64,000 nucleotides of DNA, taken from Microvirga sp. TS319 (GTDB lineage Bacteria > Pseudomonadota > Alphaproteobacteria > Rhizobiales > Beijerinckiaceae). This document shows positions 8,530-18,035 of the stretch, piece after piece (position 1 is the stretch's first letter; every line of letters begins with the position of its first letter). The stretch is from assembly GCF_041276405.1 (NCBI RefSeq), contig NZ_JBGGGT010000002.1, positions 657,001 through 721,000 on the forward strand. Reading direction: 5' to 3'. Position numbers and translations under genes: made by a program. A model generated the notes under the pieces. That model ran no database searches. It saw only the letters and a program-made list of their open reading frames with translations, and had not been told where the DNA came from.

Positions 8530-9618
8530 ATGAAACGCCGTGCATTCCTCCAGGCAGCCGCCATCGGCGCGGCTGCCGGAACCATCGCCAAACCGGCTAT
8601 CGCGCAATCGGCTCCCGAGATCCGCTGGCGCATGACCTCCGCCTTCCCCAAATCTCTCGACACGCTGTTCGGCGGCGGCGAGACCTTCGCAAAGCTCGTG
8701 GCCGAGGCGACGGACGGCAAGTTCCAGATCCAGCCCTTCGCGCCCGGCGAGATCGTCGGTGCTCCGCAGGCGGCCGATGCGATCGCGGCGGGCACGGTCG
8801 AGATGGGCCACACCTGCTCCTACTATTACGTCGGCAAGGACCCGACCTTCGCGATCGGCACCAATCTGCCCTTCGGACTGAACTCCCGTCAGACCAATGC
8901 CTGGCTCTATCACGGCGGCGGCAACGACCTGCTCAACGAGTTCTATGCGAAGCATAATCTCTACGCTCTGCCGGCCGGCAATACCGGTGCCCAAATGGGC
9001 GGCTGGTTCCGCAAGGAGATCAAGACCGTCGAGGACCTCAAGGGCCTCAAGATGCGCATCGCAGGGCTCGCCGGCCAGATCGTGGCGAAGCTCGGCGTCA
9101 TTCCGCAGCAGATCGCGGGCGGCGACCTCTACCCGTCGCTCGAGCGCGGCACCATCGACGCGGCCGAGTGGGTGGCGCCCTACGACGACGACAAGCTCGG
9201 TCTGAACAAGGTCGCGCCGTTCTACTACTATCCGGGCTTCTGGGAAGGCGGACCGGCGATCCATATGTTCATCAACCTGCAGAAGTGGAAGGAGCTGCCG
9301 AAGCCCTACCAGGCCGCCATCCAGGCCGCCGCGGGCTACGTGAACGTGGACACGCAGGCCAAGTACGACGCCAAGAATCCGGCGGGCCTGCGCAACCTCA
9401 TCGGCAACGGCGCGCAGCTTCGTCCGTTCTCGCAGGAGATCATGGAAGCCGCCTACAAGGCCGCCAACGAGATCTATGACGATATTTCGGCCAAGAACCC
9501 GGACTTCAAGAAGATCTACGAGAGCTACAAGGCTTTCCGCGGCGAGGAATATCTCTGGTTCCAGGTGGCCGAATACGCCTACGACACCTTCATGATCCGC
9601 GCCCGCGCCCGGGGCTGA
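8530..9618 (+). CDS. TRAP transporter substrate-binding protein (DctP/TakP type)
   Basis: 362 residues. The N-terminus MKRRAFLQAAAIGAAAG is a likely Tat or Sec signal peptide (paired Arg at 3-4) cut after AIAQ, so the mature protein is periplasmic. The body has the DctP fold with the TakP-like signature: PGEIVGAPQAADAI, the aromatic SYYYVGKDP, MRIAGLAGQ, and AEWVAPYDDDKLGLNK...YYYPGFWEGG. Proteins with these motifs bind carboxylates such as alpha-keto acids or lactate. An upstream in-frame start at 8485 is less likely because it would bury the signal peptide. No dctQ or dctM permease gene is adjacent, so it must work with a permease encoded elsewhere. Confidence 0.93.
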   Translation: MKRRAFLQAAAIGAAAGTIAKPAIAQSAPEIRWRMTSAFPKSLDTLFGGGETFAKLVAEATDGKFQIQPFAPGEIVGAPQAADAIAAGTVEMGHTCSYYYVGKDPTFAIGTNLPFGLNSRQTNAWLYHGGGNDLLNEFYAKHNLYALPAGNTGAQMGGWFRKEIKTVEDLKGLKMRIAGLAGQIVAKLGVIPQQIAGGDLYPSLERGTIDAAEWVAPYDDDKLGLNKVAPFYYYPGFWEGGPAIHMFINLQKWKELPKPYQAAIQAAAGYVNVDTQAKYDAKNPAGLRNLIGNGAQLRPFSQEIMEAAYKAANEIYDDISAKNPDFKKIYESYKAFRGEEYLWFQVAEYAYDTFMIRARARG

Positions 9619-9641
9619 TCGCGAGCCTCATCCGTGAGGAC

Positions 9642-9677
9642 GAAAGGGCGGGCCGCCGGTGCCCGCCCTTTCTTTTT
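9642..9677. terminator. Intrinsic terminator between convergent genes
   Basis: GAAAGGGCGGGC and GCCCGCCCTTTC form a perfect 12-base stem around a seven-base loop, followed by TTTTT on the plus strand. It terminates the TRAP binding-protein gene and may also act on the convergent transglycosylase gene. Confidence 0.9.
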
Positions 9678-9686
9678 GGGGAGGGC

Positions 9687-10520
9687 TCACTGCCCCTGGA
9701 AGGCGGACGTGTCTCCGCCCGCGAGCTTGGTGGCGTAATAGGCAATAGTCTGCGAGTAGACTTGCGACTTGTTCCAGGCGCGAATGGCTTCGAAATTCGG
9801 TGTGCCCGGCGACCAGTCGCCGCCTCTCGCCCAGCCGTGCGCCTTCAGGTAGTTCGCTGTCGAGGCCAGCACATCGGCAGGGCTGTGGAGCAGGTCGGCG
9901 CGTCCGTCGCCGTCGAAATCGACGGCGTACTTCACGTAGTTCGAGGGCATGAACTGCGTCTGTCCCATCTCGCCCGCCCAGGCGCCCCGCATCTCGTCGG
10001 GCGTCAGATCGCCCCGGTCGACGATGCGCAAGGCATCGAAGAGATGCGCCTGGAAGAATTCCGAGCGGCGGCAATCGTAGGCCAGAGTCGCGACGGAACG
10101 GATGACGGGGAGCTTGCCCTTCACCGCGCCGAAATCGGTTTCCAATCCCCAGATCGCGATGAGGACGGGCGCCGGCACGCCATAACGCTGTTCGATCCGC
10201 GAGAGCGTGCCCGCATGTCTCTTCAACATGGCGGCGCCGCCTTTCAGGCGGGCAGGAGACACCATGCGCCCGGCAAACTGTGCAAAACTCTGCTTGAACA
10301 CACCCTGACCACGATCCCGGTTGATGATGCTTTGATCGAATGTCACACCCGATAGGCCTTGCCTGACCGCTTGGGGCGAGATGCCTCGCGCGACCGCTTC
10401 CTGCTGGATGTCGCCGAGCCACTTCTCGAAACCTGCGGGATCGCGGCAGGTGGCCGCGAAAGCCTGCCCTGCTGCAAGAAGAAGGGTTGCAATGACAGAG
10501 ACGCGCGCCAAAGCCCTCAT
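9687..10520 (-). CDS. MltB-type lytic murein transglycosylase
   Basis: 277 residues with a signal peptide at 1-22 (AGQAFAA). The SLT_2 domain follows: IWGLETDFG with catalytic Glu127, YDCRRSEFF, and GEMGQTQFMPSNY. These enzymes cleave the MurNAc-GlcNAc bond of peptidoglycan to give 1,6-anhydroMurNAc. VDFDGDGRADLLHSPADVLAS is also typical of the family. There is no lipobox, so it is a soluble periplasmic form, and the C-terminal peptidoglycan-binding domain found in some relatives is absent. It faces away from the secreted-protein gene at 10659. Confidence 0.94.
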   Translation of the reverse strand: MRALARVSVIATLLLAAGQAFAATCRDPAGFEKWLGDIQQEAVARGISPQAVRQGLSGVTFDQSIINRDRGQGVFKQSFAQFAGRMVSPARLKGGAAMLKRHAGTLSRIEQRYGVPAPVLIAIWGLETDFGAVKGKLPVIRSVATLAYDCRRSEFFQAHLFDALRIVDRGDLTPDEMRGAWAGEMGQTQFMPSNYVKYAVDFDGDGRADLLHSPADVLASTANYLKAHGWARGGDWSPGTPNFEAIRAWNKSQVYSQTIAYYATKLAGGDTSAFQGQ

Positions 10521-10658
10521 GTGCTCTCTCCCAGATTCGTTCGGTTCCTGAGCGAGGTAGGGCCATTGGCGGGCAACTCAAGGCCACGGCTCGACAGGCA
10601 ACCTGCGCAGTTCTCAGGCGTTGCTATCTGCAGGACGAAGTTTGAGGATCATCGGGAT

Positions 10659-11315
10659 ATGGGCAAGAAGCTTGCGCTGCTTTCCGGAGCCGCAGTTCTG
10701 GCGGTGCTCTCCGGGATTCCGGACGCGTATGCCGCAAAGACCCGCGTCGAGACCTCTGCTCATCCAGCGGATGAGATCCAGGTGCGGTTCGATCCTCAGG
10801 CGCGTCAGACCCGCGTGGCCGGCTCCGTCGGTTCGGACCAGTGTTTCGCGTTCGCATTGCCGCAGGAATGGCATTCCATGACGGGAGGATTGGACACGCG
10901 CCTGAAATCGACTCTGTCCGATGCGGAACTGCAGGTGAGCCTTCGTTCCTCGCATGAGCTCCGGGGCCTGCCGCAGCCGGATCTGACGAGCCGCGATGCG
11001 GCGCTGCTGCAGCAGGATTATGAGAATCTCCTCGGGCGTCCCGCGCAATCGGTATCCCTGGCTTCCCTGTCTCCGGGAGCGAGCCGGTGGTCCGCGACTT
11101 GGATCGATGCCAATCTTCCGGGCGGTCCCATGACCGTCGAAGCGTTCATCGTTCCCCTGTCGGAGGACTGGGTGCTCGAACTTTCCTTTTCCCACCTCAA
11201 CGCCGAGGGAGAATACAATGCCCTCTCGCGGAGCCTGCTGACCGGCCTGAGCGTGCATGAAGGAGGGCGATGCGCCGGCCATGCGGCCTTCCGAACGGAC
11301 CGGGCGACCGAATGA
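10659..11315 (+). CDS. Secreted protein, unknown function
   Basis: 218 residues beginning MGKKLALLSGAAVLAVLSG and ending its signal peptide at about residue 23 (DAYAAK), so periplasmic or secreted. The start at 10659 is taken for the signal peptide, with GAGGATC upstream; the open frame extends left without coding character. The mature part has one central cysteine (QCFAF), a conserved-looking WHSMTGGLD segment and a late cysteine before the C-terminus. I do not recognise the family. It is not in an operon. Confidence 0.75.
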   Translation: MGKKLALLSGAAVLAVLSGIPDAYAAKTRVETSAHPADEIQVRFDPQARQTRVAGSVGSDQCFAFALPQEWHSMTGGLDTRLKSTLSDAELQVSLRSSHELRGLPQPDLTSRDAALLQQDYENLLGRPAQSVSLASLSPGASRWSATWIDANLPGGPMTVEAFIVPLSEDWVLELSFSHLNAEGEYNALSRSLLTGLSVHEGGRCAGHAAFRTDRATE

Positions 11316-11614
11316 GAACCGGCCTTCGTGGAAAAGACCGGAAAGACGACGGGCGGCGTCCGTAGGAACGCATTTTCCGCTTGTGCTCCTGCACGCCAGC
11401 GCATCGTGCGGATCCGGCGGTCCGCGCGAGCGAAAAGTGGACCCGGTTTTCGCTGACGCGGCCCTCCGGGTCCGCTCGCAACGATGCGCCGTTTGCGCCG
11501 TTTAAGGAGTGGAGCATCGGATTGGATCCCAAAAGTGGGTCCACTTTTGGGTCCGATGCTCTATGGTGAAGCCTCCCTTTCTCCTCTCATTCTCCTCCCG
11601 TAAAAGCTCGTTTC
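11316..11614. repeat. Intergenic palindromic repeats before the sensor kinase gene
   Basis: About 300 bases without a gene. At 11512-11562 a long perfect palindrome is nested: GAGCATCGGA and TCCGATGCTC on the outside, CCCAAAAGTGG and CCACTTTTGGG inside. Just left of it, AAAAGTGGACCCGGTTTTCGC at about 11432-11452 is a diverged relative. Similar AGCATCGG...CAAAAGTG elements occur at 26330, 27631, 37581 and 38607, so this belongs to a dispersed repeat family of the genome. Confidence 0.75.
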
Positions 11615-12970
11615 TTGCTCACTCGCTATACAAAGCTCGTCCCGGCCAATTCTCCGCTTGCGATGGGGATCGCGGTCGGGTGCGTCGCCGCAGCGACGGG
11701 TGTGCGCCTTGCCCTGTCGGCGGTCATCGGCCCCACGGCTCCCTTCATCACCATGTTCCCGGCCGTTCTGATGGCAACGGTCGTCGGAGGGCTCGGGCCG
11801 GGGCTGCTGGCCATCGCCTTGAGCATCGCGGTGGCCTGGTTCTTCTTCTTTCCCCCGGGTTTGGGCTTCGGTTCATTTTCGGCGCCCGACGTGACGAGCG
11901 TCCTTTTCTTCACCTTGGGAGCCCTGCTGATGGTTCTCGTGGCCACGGCCATGCGGCGCGCAGTCCGGCGGCTCGAGGAGGCTCAAGAGAAGTTGCTGGC
12001 GGCCTTGGACGCTTCGAGCACGGGCACGTGGCGCTGGGATATCCAGAAGGATGTCGTCGAATGGGATCCGGCGATGGTCAATGTGTTCGGCCTCCCGATC
12101 CGGAAGATGCCGCGGAACGTGGAGGAGTTTTCCGCTCTCATTCACCCCGACGATCGCGCCTATGCGAATAGTGTGATCGCGGAGGCCGTCAAGGATGGGC
12201 GGACCATCGAATACGAGTTCCGCGCCAAGCTCCCCGGCGGCGAGGAGCGATGGATCTACGATCGCAGCCGCGTCATCTACGATACTGAGGGAACGCCGCT
12301 CTACATGATCGGCGCCTGTCTGGACATCACCGGGCGCAAGCGGGCCGAAGAGCGCCAGTCGCTTTTGATCCACGAGCTCAATCACCGGGTCAAGAACACG
12401 CTGGCGACAGTCCAATCCCTTGCGGTCCAGACCATACGCAGCAGCCCCGATCCGGAAGCGTTCCGGTCCAATTTCATGGCGCGCCTGATGGCGCTTTCCG
12501 CCACTCATGATCTGCTGACCCGGACCTATTGGGAGAGTGCCTCGCTCCGCGAGGTGCTCGAGGTCGAATTGCGGCCACACGGAGGAATCGACCATCGCCG
12601 CATCACGGTGCGGGGAGAGCCCGTGAAGCTCAGGCCTCAACAGGCTCTCAGCCTCGGCATGGCTTTCCATGAACTGGCGACCAACGCCACGAAATATGGT
12701 GCTCTCTCGTCGCCCGACGGAAACCTCACGATTGCCTGGCGCGTCGAAACTCCTGACGCTGGTTCACGGCGGCTCCTCATCGACTGGCGGGAGCAGGGTG
12801 GGCCTCCCGTGACGAAGCCCAAGCGCCAAGGCTTCGGAACGCGGCTCATCGATCGCAGCATCGCGCACGAACTCGGCGGCTGCGTCGAAGCGAATTATGC
12901 GCCGACCGGCCTCGAATGCCGGATCGGTCTTCCTTTGGCGGATTCATCAGGAGACGGATCATGGACGTGA
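11615..12970 (+). CDS. HWE-family sensor histidine kinase (DUF4118, PAS)
   Basis: 451 residues. About residues 15-115 are a four-helix DUF4118 (KdpD-like) membrane region, followed by a short coiled coil and a PAS domain at about 125-245 (STGTWRWDIQKDVVEWD...DITGRK). The HWE dimerisation motif HELNHRVKNTLATVQS begins at 253, with the probable phosphoacceptor at His257. The ATPase domain has FHELATNATKYGAL, the family Trp and Glu in IDWREQGGP, and GFGTRLID. TTG at 11615 is the likely start; ATG 11663 is an alternative. No response regulator is adjacent. The last 10 bases overlap arsC. The signal is unknown. Confidence 0.92.
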   Translation: MLTRYTKLVPANSPLAMGIAVGCVAAATGVRLALSAVIGPTAPFITMFPAVLMATVVGGLGPGLLAIALSIAVAWFFFFPPGLGFGSFSAPDVTSVLFFTLGALLMVLVATAMRRAVRRLEEAQEKLLAALDASSTGTWRWDIQKDVVEWDPAMVNVFGLPIRKMPRNVEEFSALIHPDDRAYANSVIAEAVKDGRTIEYEFRAKLPGGEERWIYDRSRVIYDTEGTPLYMIGACLDITGRKRAEERQSLLIHELNHRVKNTLATVQSLAVQTIRSSPDPEAFRSNFMARLMALSATHDLLTRTYWESASLREVLEVELRPHGGIDHRRITVRGEPVKLRPQQALSLGMAFHELATNATKYGALSSPDGNLTIAWRVETPDAGSRRLLIDWREQGGPPVTKPKRQGFGTRLIDRSIAHELGGCVEANYAPTGLECRIGLPLADSSGDGSWT

Positions 12971-13386
12971 TCATCTATCACAATCCTCAATGCAGCACCT
13001 CCCGCAACACGTTGGGCCTGATCCGCAATGCCGGCATCGAGCCCCACATCATCGAGTACCTGAAGACGCCCCCGACGCGTCTCCTCCTGCGGCAGCTCAT
13101 TGCCCGAATGGGCGCGAGCGTGCGCGACATCGTCCGCGAAAAGGAAGCGCCCTTTCACGACCTCGGTCTCGGCGATCCCTCCGTCACCGACGACGAATTG
13201 CTCGATGCGATGATCGCGCATCCCATTCTGATCAATCGCCCCATCGTCGTGACGCCGATGGGCGTGCGCCTCTGCCGTCCTTCCGAGCTTGCTCTCGATA
13301 TTCTGCCGCCGCAGCTCGGCGAGTTCCGCAAGGAAGACGGGGAACTCGTGGTCGACGCGTCCGGACGGCGCGCCGGGACAGCCTGA
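12961..13386 (+). CDS. arsC: Arsenate reductase, glutaredoxin-dependent family
   Basis: 141 residues of the ArsC/Spx/YffB thioredoxin-like fold. Residues 1-16 contain YHNPQCSTSRN with catalytic Cys11, followed by the ArsC-specific LKTPPTR and INRPIVVTPMG, where an Arg in the RP motif stabilises the thiolate. Members reduce arsenate to arsenite with glutaredoxin, although some YffB-like relatives have other roles. The start at 12961 overlaps the kinase gene by 10 bases. No arsenite pump or arsR gene is nearby, so a role in arsenic resistance is uncertain. Confidence 0.88.
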   Translation: MDVIIYHNPQCSTSRNTLGLIRNAGIEPHIIEYLKTPPTRLLLRQLIARMGASVRDIVREKEAPFHDLGLGDPSVTDDELLDAMIAHPILINRPIVVTPMGVRLCRPSELALDILPPQLGEFRKEDGELVVDASGRRAGTA

Positions 13387-13456
13387 GGATCGAGGAACAA
13401 GCCGCTTCTCCCCCGGTTCAGCCTGTGACGGTTCGATCATGGAAGGAGACATCGGC

Positions 13457-14236
13457 ATGGAGCTTCAGGGCAAGGTTGCGCTCGTGACAGGCGCAGGATC
13501 CGGCATCGGCAAGGCGACGGCCCTGCGTTTTGCGCGAGAGGGCGCGATGGTGGGGGTGCTGAGCCATACGGAGAGCGAGATCCGCGAGACGGCGGAGGAG
13601 ATCGTCCGCGCCGGCGGAAAAGCCATTCCGCTCGTGGCGGATGTGGCGGACGAAGCCCAGATGAGGGTCGCCGTGACGGGCCTGATCGAGACCTTCGGCC
13701 GGCTCGACATCGTCTTCGCCAATGCGGGCATCAACGGCATGTGGGCGCCCATCGACGAATTGCAGCCGGAGGAATGGGACCGCACCATCAACACGAATCT
13801 GCGCGGAACCTACCTGACGCTCCATTATGCCGTTCCGCATCTGAAGCGGGCCGGCGGTTCGATCGTCATCACGGCGTCCATCAACGGCTCGCGCACCTTC
13901 ACGAGCGCAGGGGCCACCGCCTATTCGGCCACCAAGGCCGCGCAAGTGGCGATGGCCCAGATGCTGGCGGTCGAACTGGCCAAGCACAGGATCCGGGTCA
14001 ACGTGGTCTGCCCGGGCAGGATCGATACCGAGATCCAGGACAACACCCAGCGGCGGAATACCGAGGAGGCCAAGGTGCCGGCCGAATATCCCGAAGGCCC
14101 GATTCCGCTCACGGGAAGCGAGGCGGGGACAAGCGAGGAAGTGGCCGAGCTCGTGCTCTTTCTCGCCTCCGACCGCGCCCGGCACATCACGGGAACGCCG
14201 GTCTGGATCGACGGCGGGCAGTCGCTGGTGGTATGA
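13457..14236 (+). CDS. SDR-family oxidoreductase
   Basis: 259 residues, a classical short-chain dehydrogenase: TGAGSGIG at 11-18, NAG at 89-91, catalytic Ser141, Tyr156 and Lys160 (YSATK), then VNVVCPGRIDTE and the C-terminal WIDGGQSL. This pattern resembles FabG-like or glucose-dehydrogenase-like enzymes; the substrate is not predictable. The start at 13457 has AGGAG eight bases upstream; an ATG at 13439 lies inside that site. GGAAC at 13391 is followed 16 bases later by GGTT, one base from an EcfG promoter, which I treat as weak. It is convergent with the MFS gene. Confidence 0.93.
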   Translation: MELQGKVALVTGAGSGIGKATALRFAREGAMVGVLSHTESEIRETAEEIVRAGGKAIPLVADVADEAQMRVAVTGLIETFGRLDIVFANAGINGMWAPIDELQPEEWDRTINTNLRGTYLTLHYAVPHLKRAGGSIVITASINGSRTFTSAGATAYSATKAAQVAMAQMLAVELAKHRIRVNVVCPGRIDTEIQDNTQRRNTEEAKVPAEYPEGPIPLTGSEAGTSEEVAELVLFLASDRARHITGTPVWIDGGQSLVV

Positions 14237-14247
14237 CCGCGCCTTTC

Positions 14248-15498
14248 TCAGCGCGCGCTCTCGTGGGCCGGCAGCAGCGCCGTGCCCACGGGAATCGCAG
14301 GTTCCGGAACGAAGTCTTCCTTGTCCTCGTCGGCCGGGGCAGGGCGCTGCAGGCTTCGATAGGCCCCCCAGAGGGCCATCAGGGCCTGGGCCACGATGAC
14401 GACGTAGGGAAGTCCGAGCCTCCCGAACTGCGACATGGCCATGCCCGCGATGATCGGTCCCGATGCGGCGCCCAATCCTTGAAGAATGAGAAGGCCGCCT
14501 GAGGCCGAGACGAATTCGCCCGGCTTGACCATGTCGTTCACGTGCGCGGCGACGATGCTGTAGGTGGGAATGACGCTGCCGCCGAAGATCGCCCCATAGA
14601 TGAAGAGCAGCCAAACGTCCACGTCCTCCGGCACGAAATGGACGAGCGCCGCCAGAATCGTCGCCGCCATCGCCGATGCACCGATGATGACGTAGCGCCG
14701 GTCCATGCGGTCGGAGAGCCAGCCGAGCGGCCAGGTGGTCAGGAAGCCGCCGAGCGTTCCGCAGGCCATGAAGACGGCGATCTCCGTCGTGCTCAGTCCC
14801 CGTTGCTGAGCCCAGACGGGGCCGAGAGCGAAAAACGAACTCGTCGTCATGCCGCAGAGAACGGCTCCGACGACGCCGAAGGGGGATTGGCGGTAGAGAC
14901 GCCTCAGGTCGATCGAGACCTCCCCGATCGCATGCGCGGGAGCGCTTGCGCGAGAAAGGGCCATGGGCACCAAGGCGAGAGAGATGAGAATGGCGGCGAA
15001 ACAGAACAATCTGAAGCCGGCGGGATCGCTCGTCGGCAGGAGCATCTGTCCGCCGATTCCCGCGATCAGGCCCGTCATGCCATAGAGGCCGAGGATCTGG
15101 CCCCGGTTCCGAGGCGTCGCGGCGGCGTTGAGCCAGCTCTCCACGACGATGAACAATCCCGCGAAACAGAAGCCGGTGAGCCCCCTTGCCGCAATCCAGA
15201 CCATCGGCGTGATCACCAGAAGATGCAGCAGGGCGACGGACGAGGCGACGGCCGCAAGAGCCGCGAAGGTGCGGGCATGCCCGACCTGCTTGATCACCCG
15301 GCCGGCCCAGAGGGAGCCGATCACGATGCCGACCCAGAATGCGGCGCCGACGGCGCCGATCTGCGTCGGCGAGAAATGCTCGAGGCTCCCGCGCACGCTC
15401 AGCAAGGTGCCTTGCAGCGTGTTGCCGATCTGCATGAGGGCGTAACCGAACAGGAGCGCGAAGAGGGTCGGAAGCGTGTTCCGCAGTGAAGAAGGCAT
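14248..15498 (-). CDS. MFS transporter, YcaD-like
   Basis: 416 residues with twelve predicted membrane helices and a long cytoplasmic loop between helices 6 and 7. The first half carries the MFS loop motif (WAGRVIKQVGHAR) and FIVVESWLNAAATPRNRGQILGLYGM, typical of YcaD/YfkF-type carriers. The second half has LGWLSDRMDRRYVI. Substrates of this group are unknown. The start at 15498 is preceded by TAGGGAGAGTC. The cytoplasmic C-terminus is acidic. It is convergent with the SDR gene and its start lies upstream of the lepA 3' end. Confidence 0.92.
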   Translation of the reverse strand: MPSSLRNTLPTLFALLFGYALMQIGNTLQGTLLSVRGSLEHFSPTQIGAVGAAFWVGIVIGSLWAGRVIKQVGHARTFAALAAVASSVALLHLLVITPMVWIAARGLTGFCFAGLFIVVESWLNAAATPRNRGQILGLYGMTGLIAGIGGQMLLPTSDPAGFRLFCFAAILISLALVPMALSRASAPAHAIGEVSIDLRRLYRQSPFGVVGAVLCGMTTSSFFALGPVWAQQRGLSTTEIAVFMACGTLGGFLTTWPLGWLSDRMDRRYVIIGASAMAATILAALVHFVPEDVDVWLLFIYGAIFGGSVIPTYSIVAAHVNDMVKPGEFVSASGGLLILQGLGAASGPIIAGMAMSQFGRLGLPYVVIVAQALMALWGAYRSLQRPAPADEDKEDFVPEPAIPVGTALLPAHESAR

Positions 15499-15687
15499 GA
15501 CTCTCCCTAGTCGGGGCCTGGTGGTCCCGCGCACGGTTTGCGAACGGCCTCAAGCCCCCGACCGACGTGCCAAAGCCCGGCGTCGAGAGACCCCGTGCTG
15601 CGGACAAGGAAGGTTGACGGCTTTAAGCCCTGTGCGGGAGTTGAACTCTGCCCGTGGTGCGAGGTTCCGAGGGTTATTCGCCACAGC

Positions 15688-15720
15688 AAAAGGCCCGGCT
15701 TGGGATCAAGCCGGGCCTTT
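15688..15720 (-). terminator. Intrinsic terminator of lepA
   Basis: AAAGGCCCGGCTT and AAGCCGGGCCTTT form a perfect 13-base stem around a seven-base loop, with a TTTT tail when read on the minus strand. It lies 27 bases after the lepA stop codon. Confidence 0.85.
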
Positions 15721-15746
15721 CGGGAAGACGTACGCTTTGCGGGACC

Positions 15747-17552
15747 TCAGGAATCCATCTTCAGCGCGGCGATGAAGGCTTCCTGCGGGATGTCGACCTT
15801 GCCGTACTGGCGCATCCGCTTCTTGCCTTCTTTCTGCTTGTCGAGAAGCTTGCGCTTGCGGCTGGCGTCGCCGCCGTAGCACTTGGCGGTCACGTCCTTG
15901 CGGAGCGCCCGGATGGTTTCGCGCGCGATGATCTTGCCGCCGATGGCCGCCTGCACGGGGATCTGGAACATATGCGGCGGGATCAGTTCCTTGAGCTTCT
16001 CGCACATGGCGCGTCCGCGGCCCTCGGCGCGGGTGCGGTGCACCAGCATCGAGAGCGCATCCACCGGCTCTCCGTTCACCAGCACCGACATCTTCACGAG
16101 ATCACCCTCGCGATAGTCGGAGATGTGGTAGTCGAACGAGGCGTAACCCTTCGAGACCGACTTCAGGCGGTCGTAGAAATCGAACACCACCTCGTTGAGC
16201 GGCAGGTCGTAGACCACCATGGCGCGCTTGCCGACATAGTTGAGGTCGATCTGCACGCCGCGGCGGTCCTGGCAGAGCTTGAGCACGGAGCCGAGGTAAT
16301 CATCCGGCGTGAGGATCGTGGCGCGGATCCACGGCTCCTCGATGGTCTCGATCTGCATCACGTCGGGCATGTCGGCCGGGTTGTGCAGCTCCTTCAACGT
16401 GCCGTCGGTCATGCGCAGGTGATAGACCACGGACGGTGCGGTGGAGATGAGGTCGAGATTGAACTCGCGCTCCAGGCGCTCCTGGATGATTTCGAGATGC
16501 AGAAGTCCCAGGAAGCCGCAGCGGAAGCCGAAGCCGAGGGCCGCCGAGGTCTCCATCTCGTAGGTGAAGCTCGCGTCGTTCAGGCGCAGCTTGCCCATGG
16601 CGGCGCGCAGGTTCTCAAAGTCGGCCGCGTCCACGGGAAAGAGGCCGCAGAACACCACCGGCTGCACGGGCTTGAAGCCGGGAAGCGCTTCCGCCGTGGG
16701 CTTGCGGTCGTCGGTGATGGTGTCGCCGACGCGGGTATCGGCCACTTCCTTGATCGAGGCGGTCAGGAACCCGACCTCGCCGGGGCCGAGCACGTCCACA
16801 TCGGTCATCTTGGGCCGGAACACGCCGACTTTGTCGATGCCGTAGGTGGCTCCGGTTCCCATCATCTTGATGGCCTGCCCCTTCTTCAGCGTGCCGTCGA
16901 TGATGCGCACGAGCACGACCACGCCGAGATAGGCATCGTACCAGGAATCGACGAGCATCGCCTTCAGGGGCGCTTCCTTGTCGCCCTTGGGCGGCGGCAG
17001 CTTCTGAACGATGGCCTCCAGCACGCCCTCGATGTTCAGTCCGGTCTTCGCCGAGATCGGAACCGCGTCCGAGGCGTCGATGCCGATCACCTCCTCGATC
17101 TGCTCCTTGATCCGGTCCGGATCGGCAGCGGGCAAATCGATCTTGTTGAGGACGGGCACGATGTCGTGATTGGCGTCGATGGCCTGGTAGACGTTGGCGA
17201 GCGTCTGGGCCTCGACGCCCTGGGAGGCGTCGACCACCAGAAGGGAGCCCTCGCAGGCGGCGAGCGAGCGGGACACCTCGTAGGCGAAGTCCACGTGGCC
17301 GGGGGTGTCCATGAGGTTCAGGATATAGGTCTGGCCGTCCTGCGCCTTGTATTCCAGGCGGACGGTCTGCGCCTTGATGGTGATGCCGCGCTCGCGCTCG
17401 ATGTCCATGTTGTCGAGCACCTGCTCCGTCATCTCACGGGCGGTAAGCGCCCCCGTGGCCTGGATCAGGCGGTCGGCCAAGGTCGACTTGCCGTGGTCGA
17501 TATGCGCCACGATGGAGAAATTCCGGATATTGTCGAACGTACGTACGGTCAT
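15747..17552 (-). CDS. lepA: Elongation factor 4 (LepA)
   Basis: 601 residues, the usual length. LepA is a ribosome-binding GTPase that acts in translation, probably during initiation or ribosome back-translocation. G1 AHIDHGKST is at 16-24, G3 DTPGH near 80 and G4 NKID near 135. The LepA-specific C-terminal domain ends [23 protein letters not shown]. The start at 17552 gives [23 protein letters not shown]; the frame is open further upstream without homology. It is a single gene with its own terminator. The gene has a long shadow frame on the opposite strand that is not real. Confidence 0.98.
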   Translation of the reverse strand: MTVRTFDNIRNFSIVAHIDHGKSTLADRLIQATGALTAREMTEQVLDNMDIERERGITIKAQTVRLEYKAQDGQTYILNLMDTPGHVDFAYEVSRSLAACEGSLLVVDASQGVEAQTLANVYQAIDANHDIVPVLNKIDLPAADPDRIKEQIEEVIGIDASDAVPISAKTGLNIEGVLEAIVQKLPPPKGDKEAPLKAMLVDSWYDAYLGVVVLVRIIDGTLKKGQAIKMMGTGATYGIDKVGVFRPKMTDVDVLGPGEVGFLTASIKEVADTRVGDTITDDRKPTAEALPGFKPVQPVVFCGLFPVDAADFENLRAAMGKLRLNDASFTYEMETSAALGFGFRCGFLGLLHLEIIQERLEREFNLDLISTAPSVVYHLRMTDGTLKELHNPADMPDVMQIETIEEPWIRATILTPDDYLGSVLKLCQDRRGVQIDLNYVGKRAMVVYDLPLNEVVFDFYDRLKSVSKGYASFDYHISDYREGDLVKMSVLVNGEPVDALSMLVHRTRAEGRGRAMCEKLKELIPPHMFQIPVQAAIGGKIIARETIRALRKDVTAKCYGGDASRKRKLLDKQKEGKKRMRQYGKVDIPQEAFIAALKMDS

Positions 17553-18035
17553 CGCTAAACTCGGGCGGGCAGGAAACCCCGCTGGCCGGGCAATAGCAGC
17601 CCGGCCCCATAATGCCAAGGGAAGGCGATGACGCGCCGATATTTTGGCCGCTCGCCTCATTCGGGGCCACGATCTCAGCCGGAATATCGTGGTGAGAGAC
17701 CTTCGGCACAACCCGGCCGAGACAGGAATGCCCGTTCCGTCACGGAGAAGCGGGAGCCATGACTGCCGATGCCGCAATGTCTCGCCGACACGATGGCGAG
17801 GTTCTGTTCGAGGCTGATATGGGGGCGCAAGGGGCGTGGGGTCTGGAGGGGAGGAGAGGCTTACGCCGACAGCAGCGCACGGGGATGGGGCCGTTCATGA
17901 GCGACGCCTTGAATCCGAGGCTGGGTCAGTTCCCGGACGCGTTCCGCGGGATCTTTGCCGCGGGATCCTTGCCCTGGATCGGACCAAGGCACGACAAGGC
18001 TCAGGGGCTCTTGTCGTGCCTTGGAGCAAGGCCCG
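17553..18035. other. Intergenic region with a 15-base inverted repeat
   Basis: About 480 bases without a supported gene. At 17984-18024 CCAAGGCACGACAAG and CTTGTCGTGCCTTGG form a perfect 15-base inverted repeat with an 11-base loop, just after the stop of the minus-strand gene at 18036. It could act as its transcription terminator or mRNA stabiliser, although no T run follows. The rest shows nothing recognisable apart from a short direct repeat CGCGGGATC near 17945-17965. Confidence 0.6.

Noticed and set aside
13418..15607. A 729-codon minus-strand frame across the SDR and MFS genes
   Set aside because: It runs antisense to the SDR and out of phase with the MFS gene; its Arg/His-rich sequence is a typical shadow.
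15654..17558. A 634-codon open frame on the plus strand opposite lepA
   Set aside because: It mirrors lepA completely, has the His/Asp/Gly/Leu-rich composition of antisense frames in GC-rich coding DNA and no homology.
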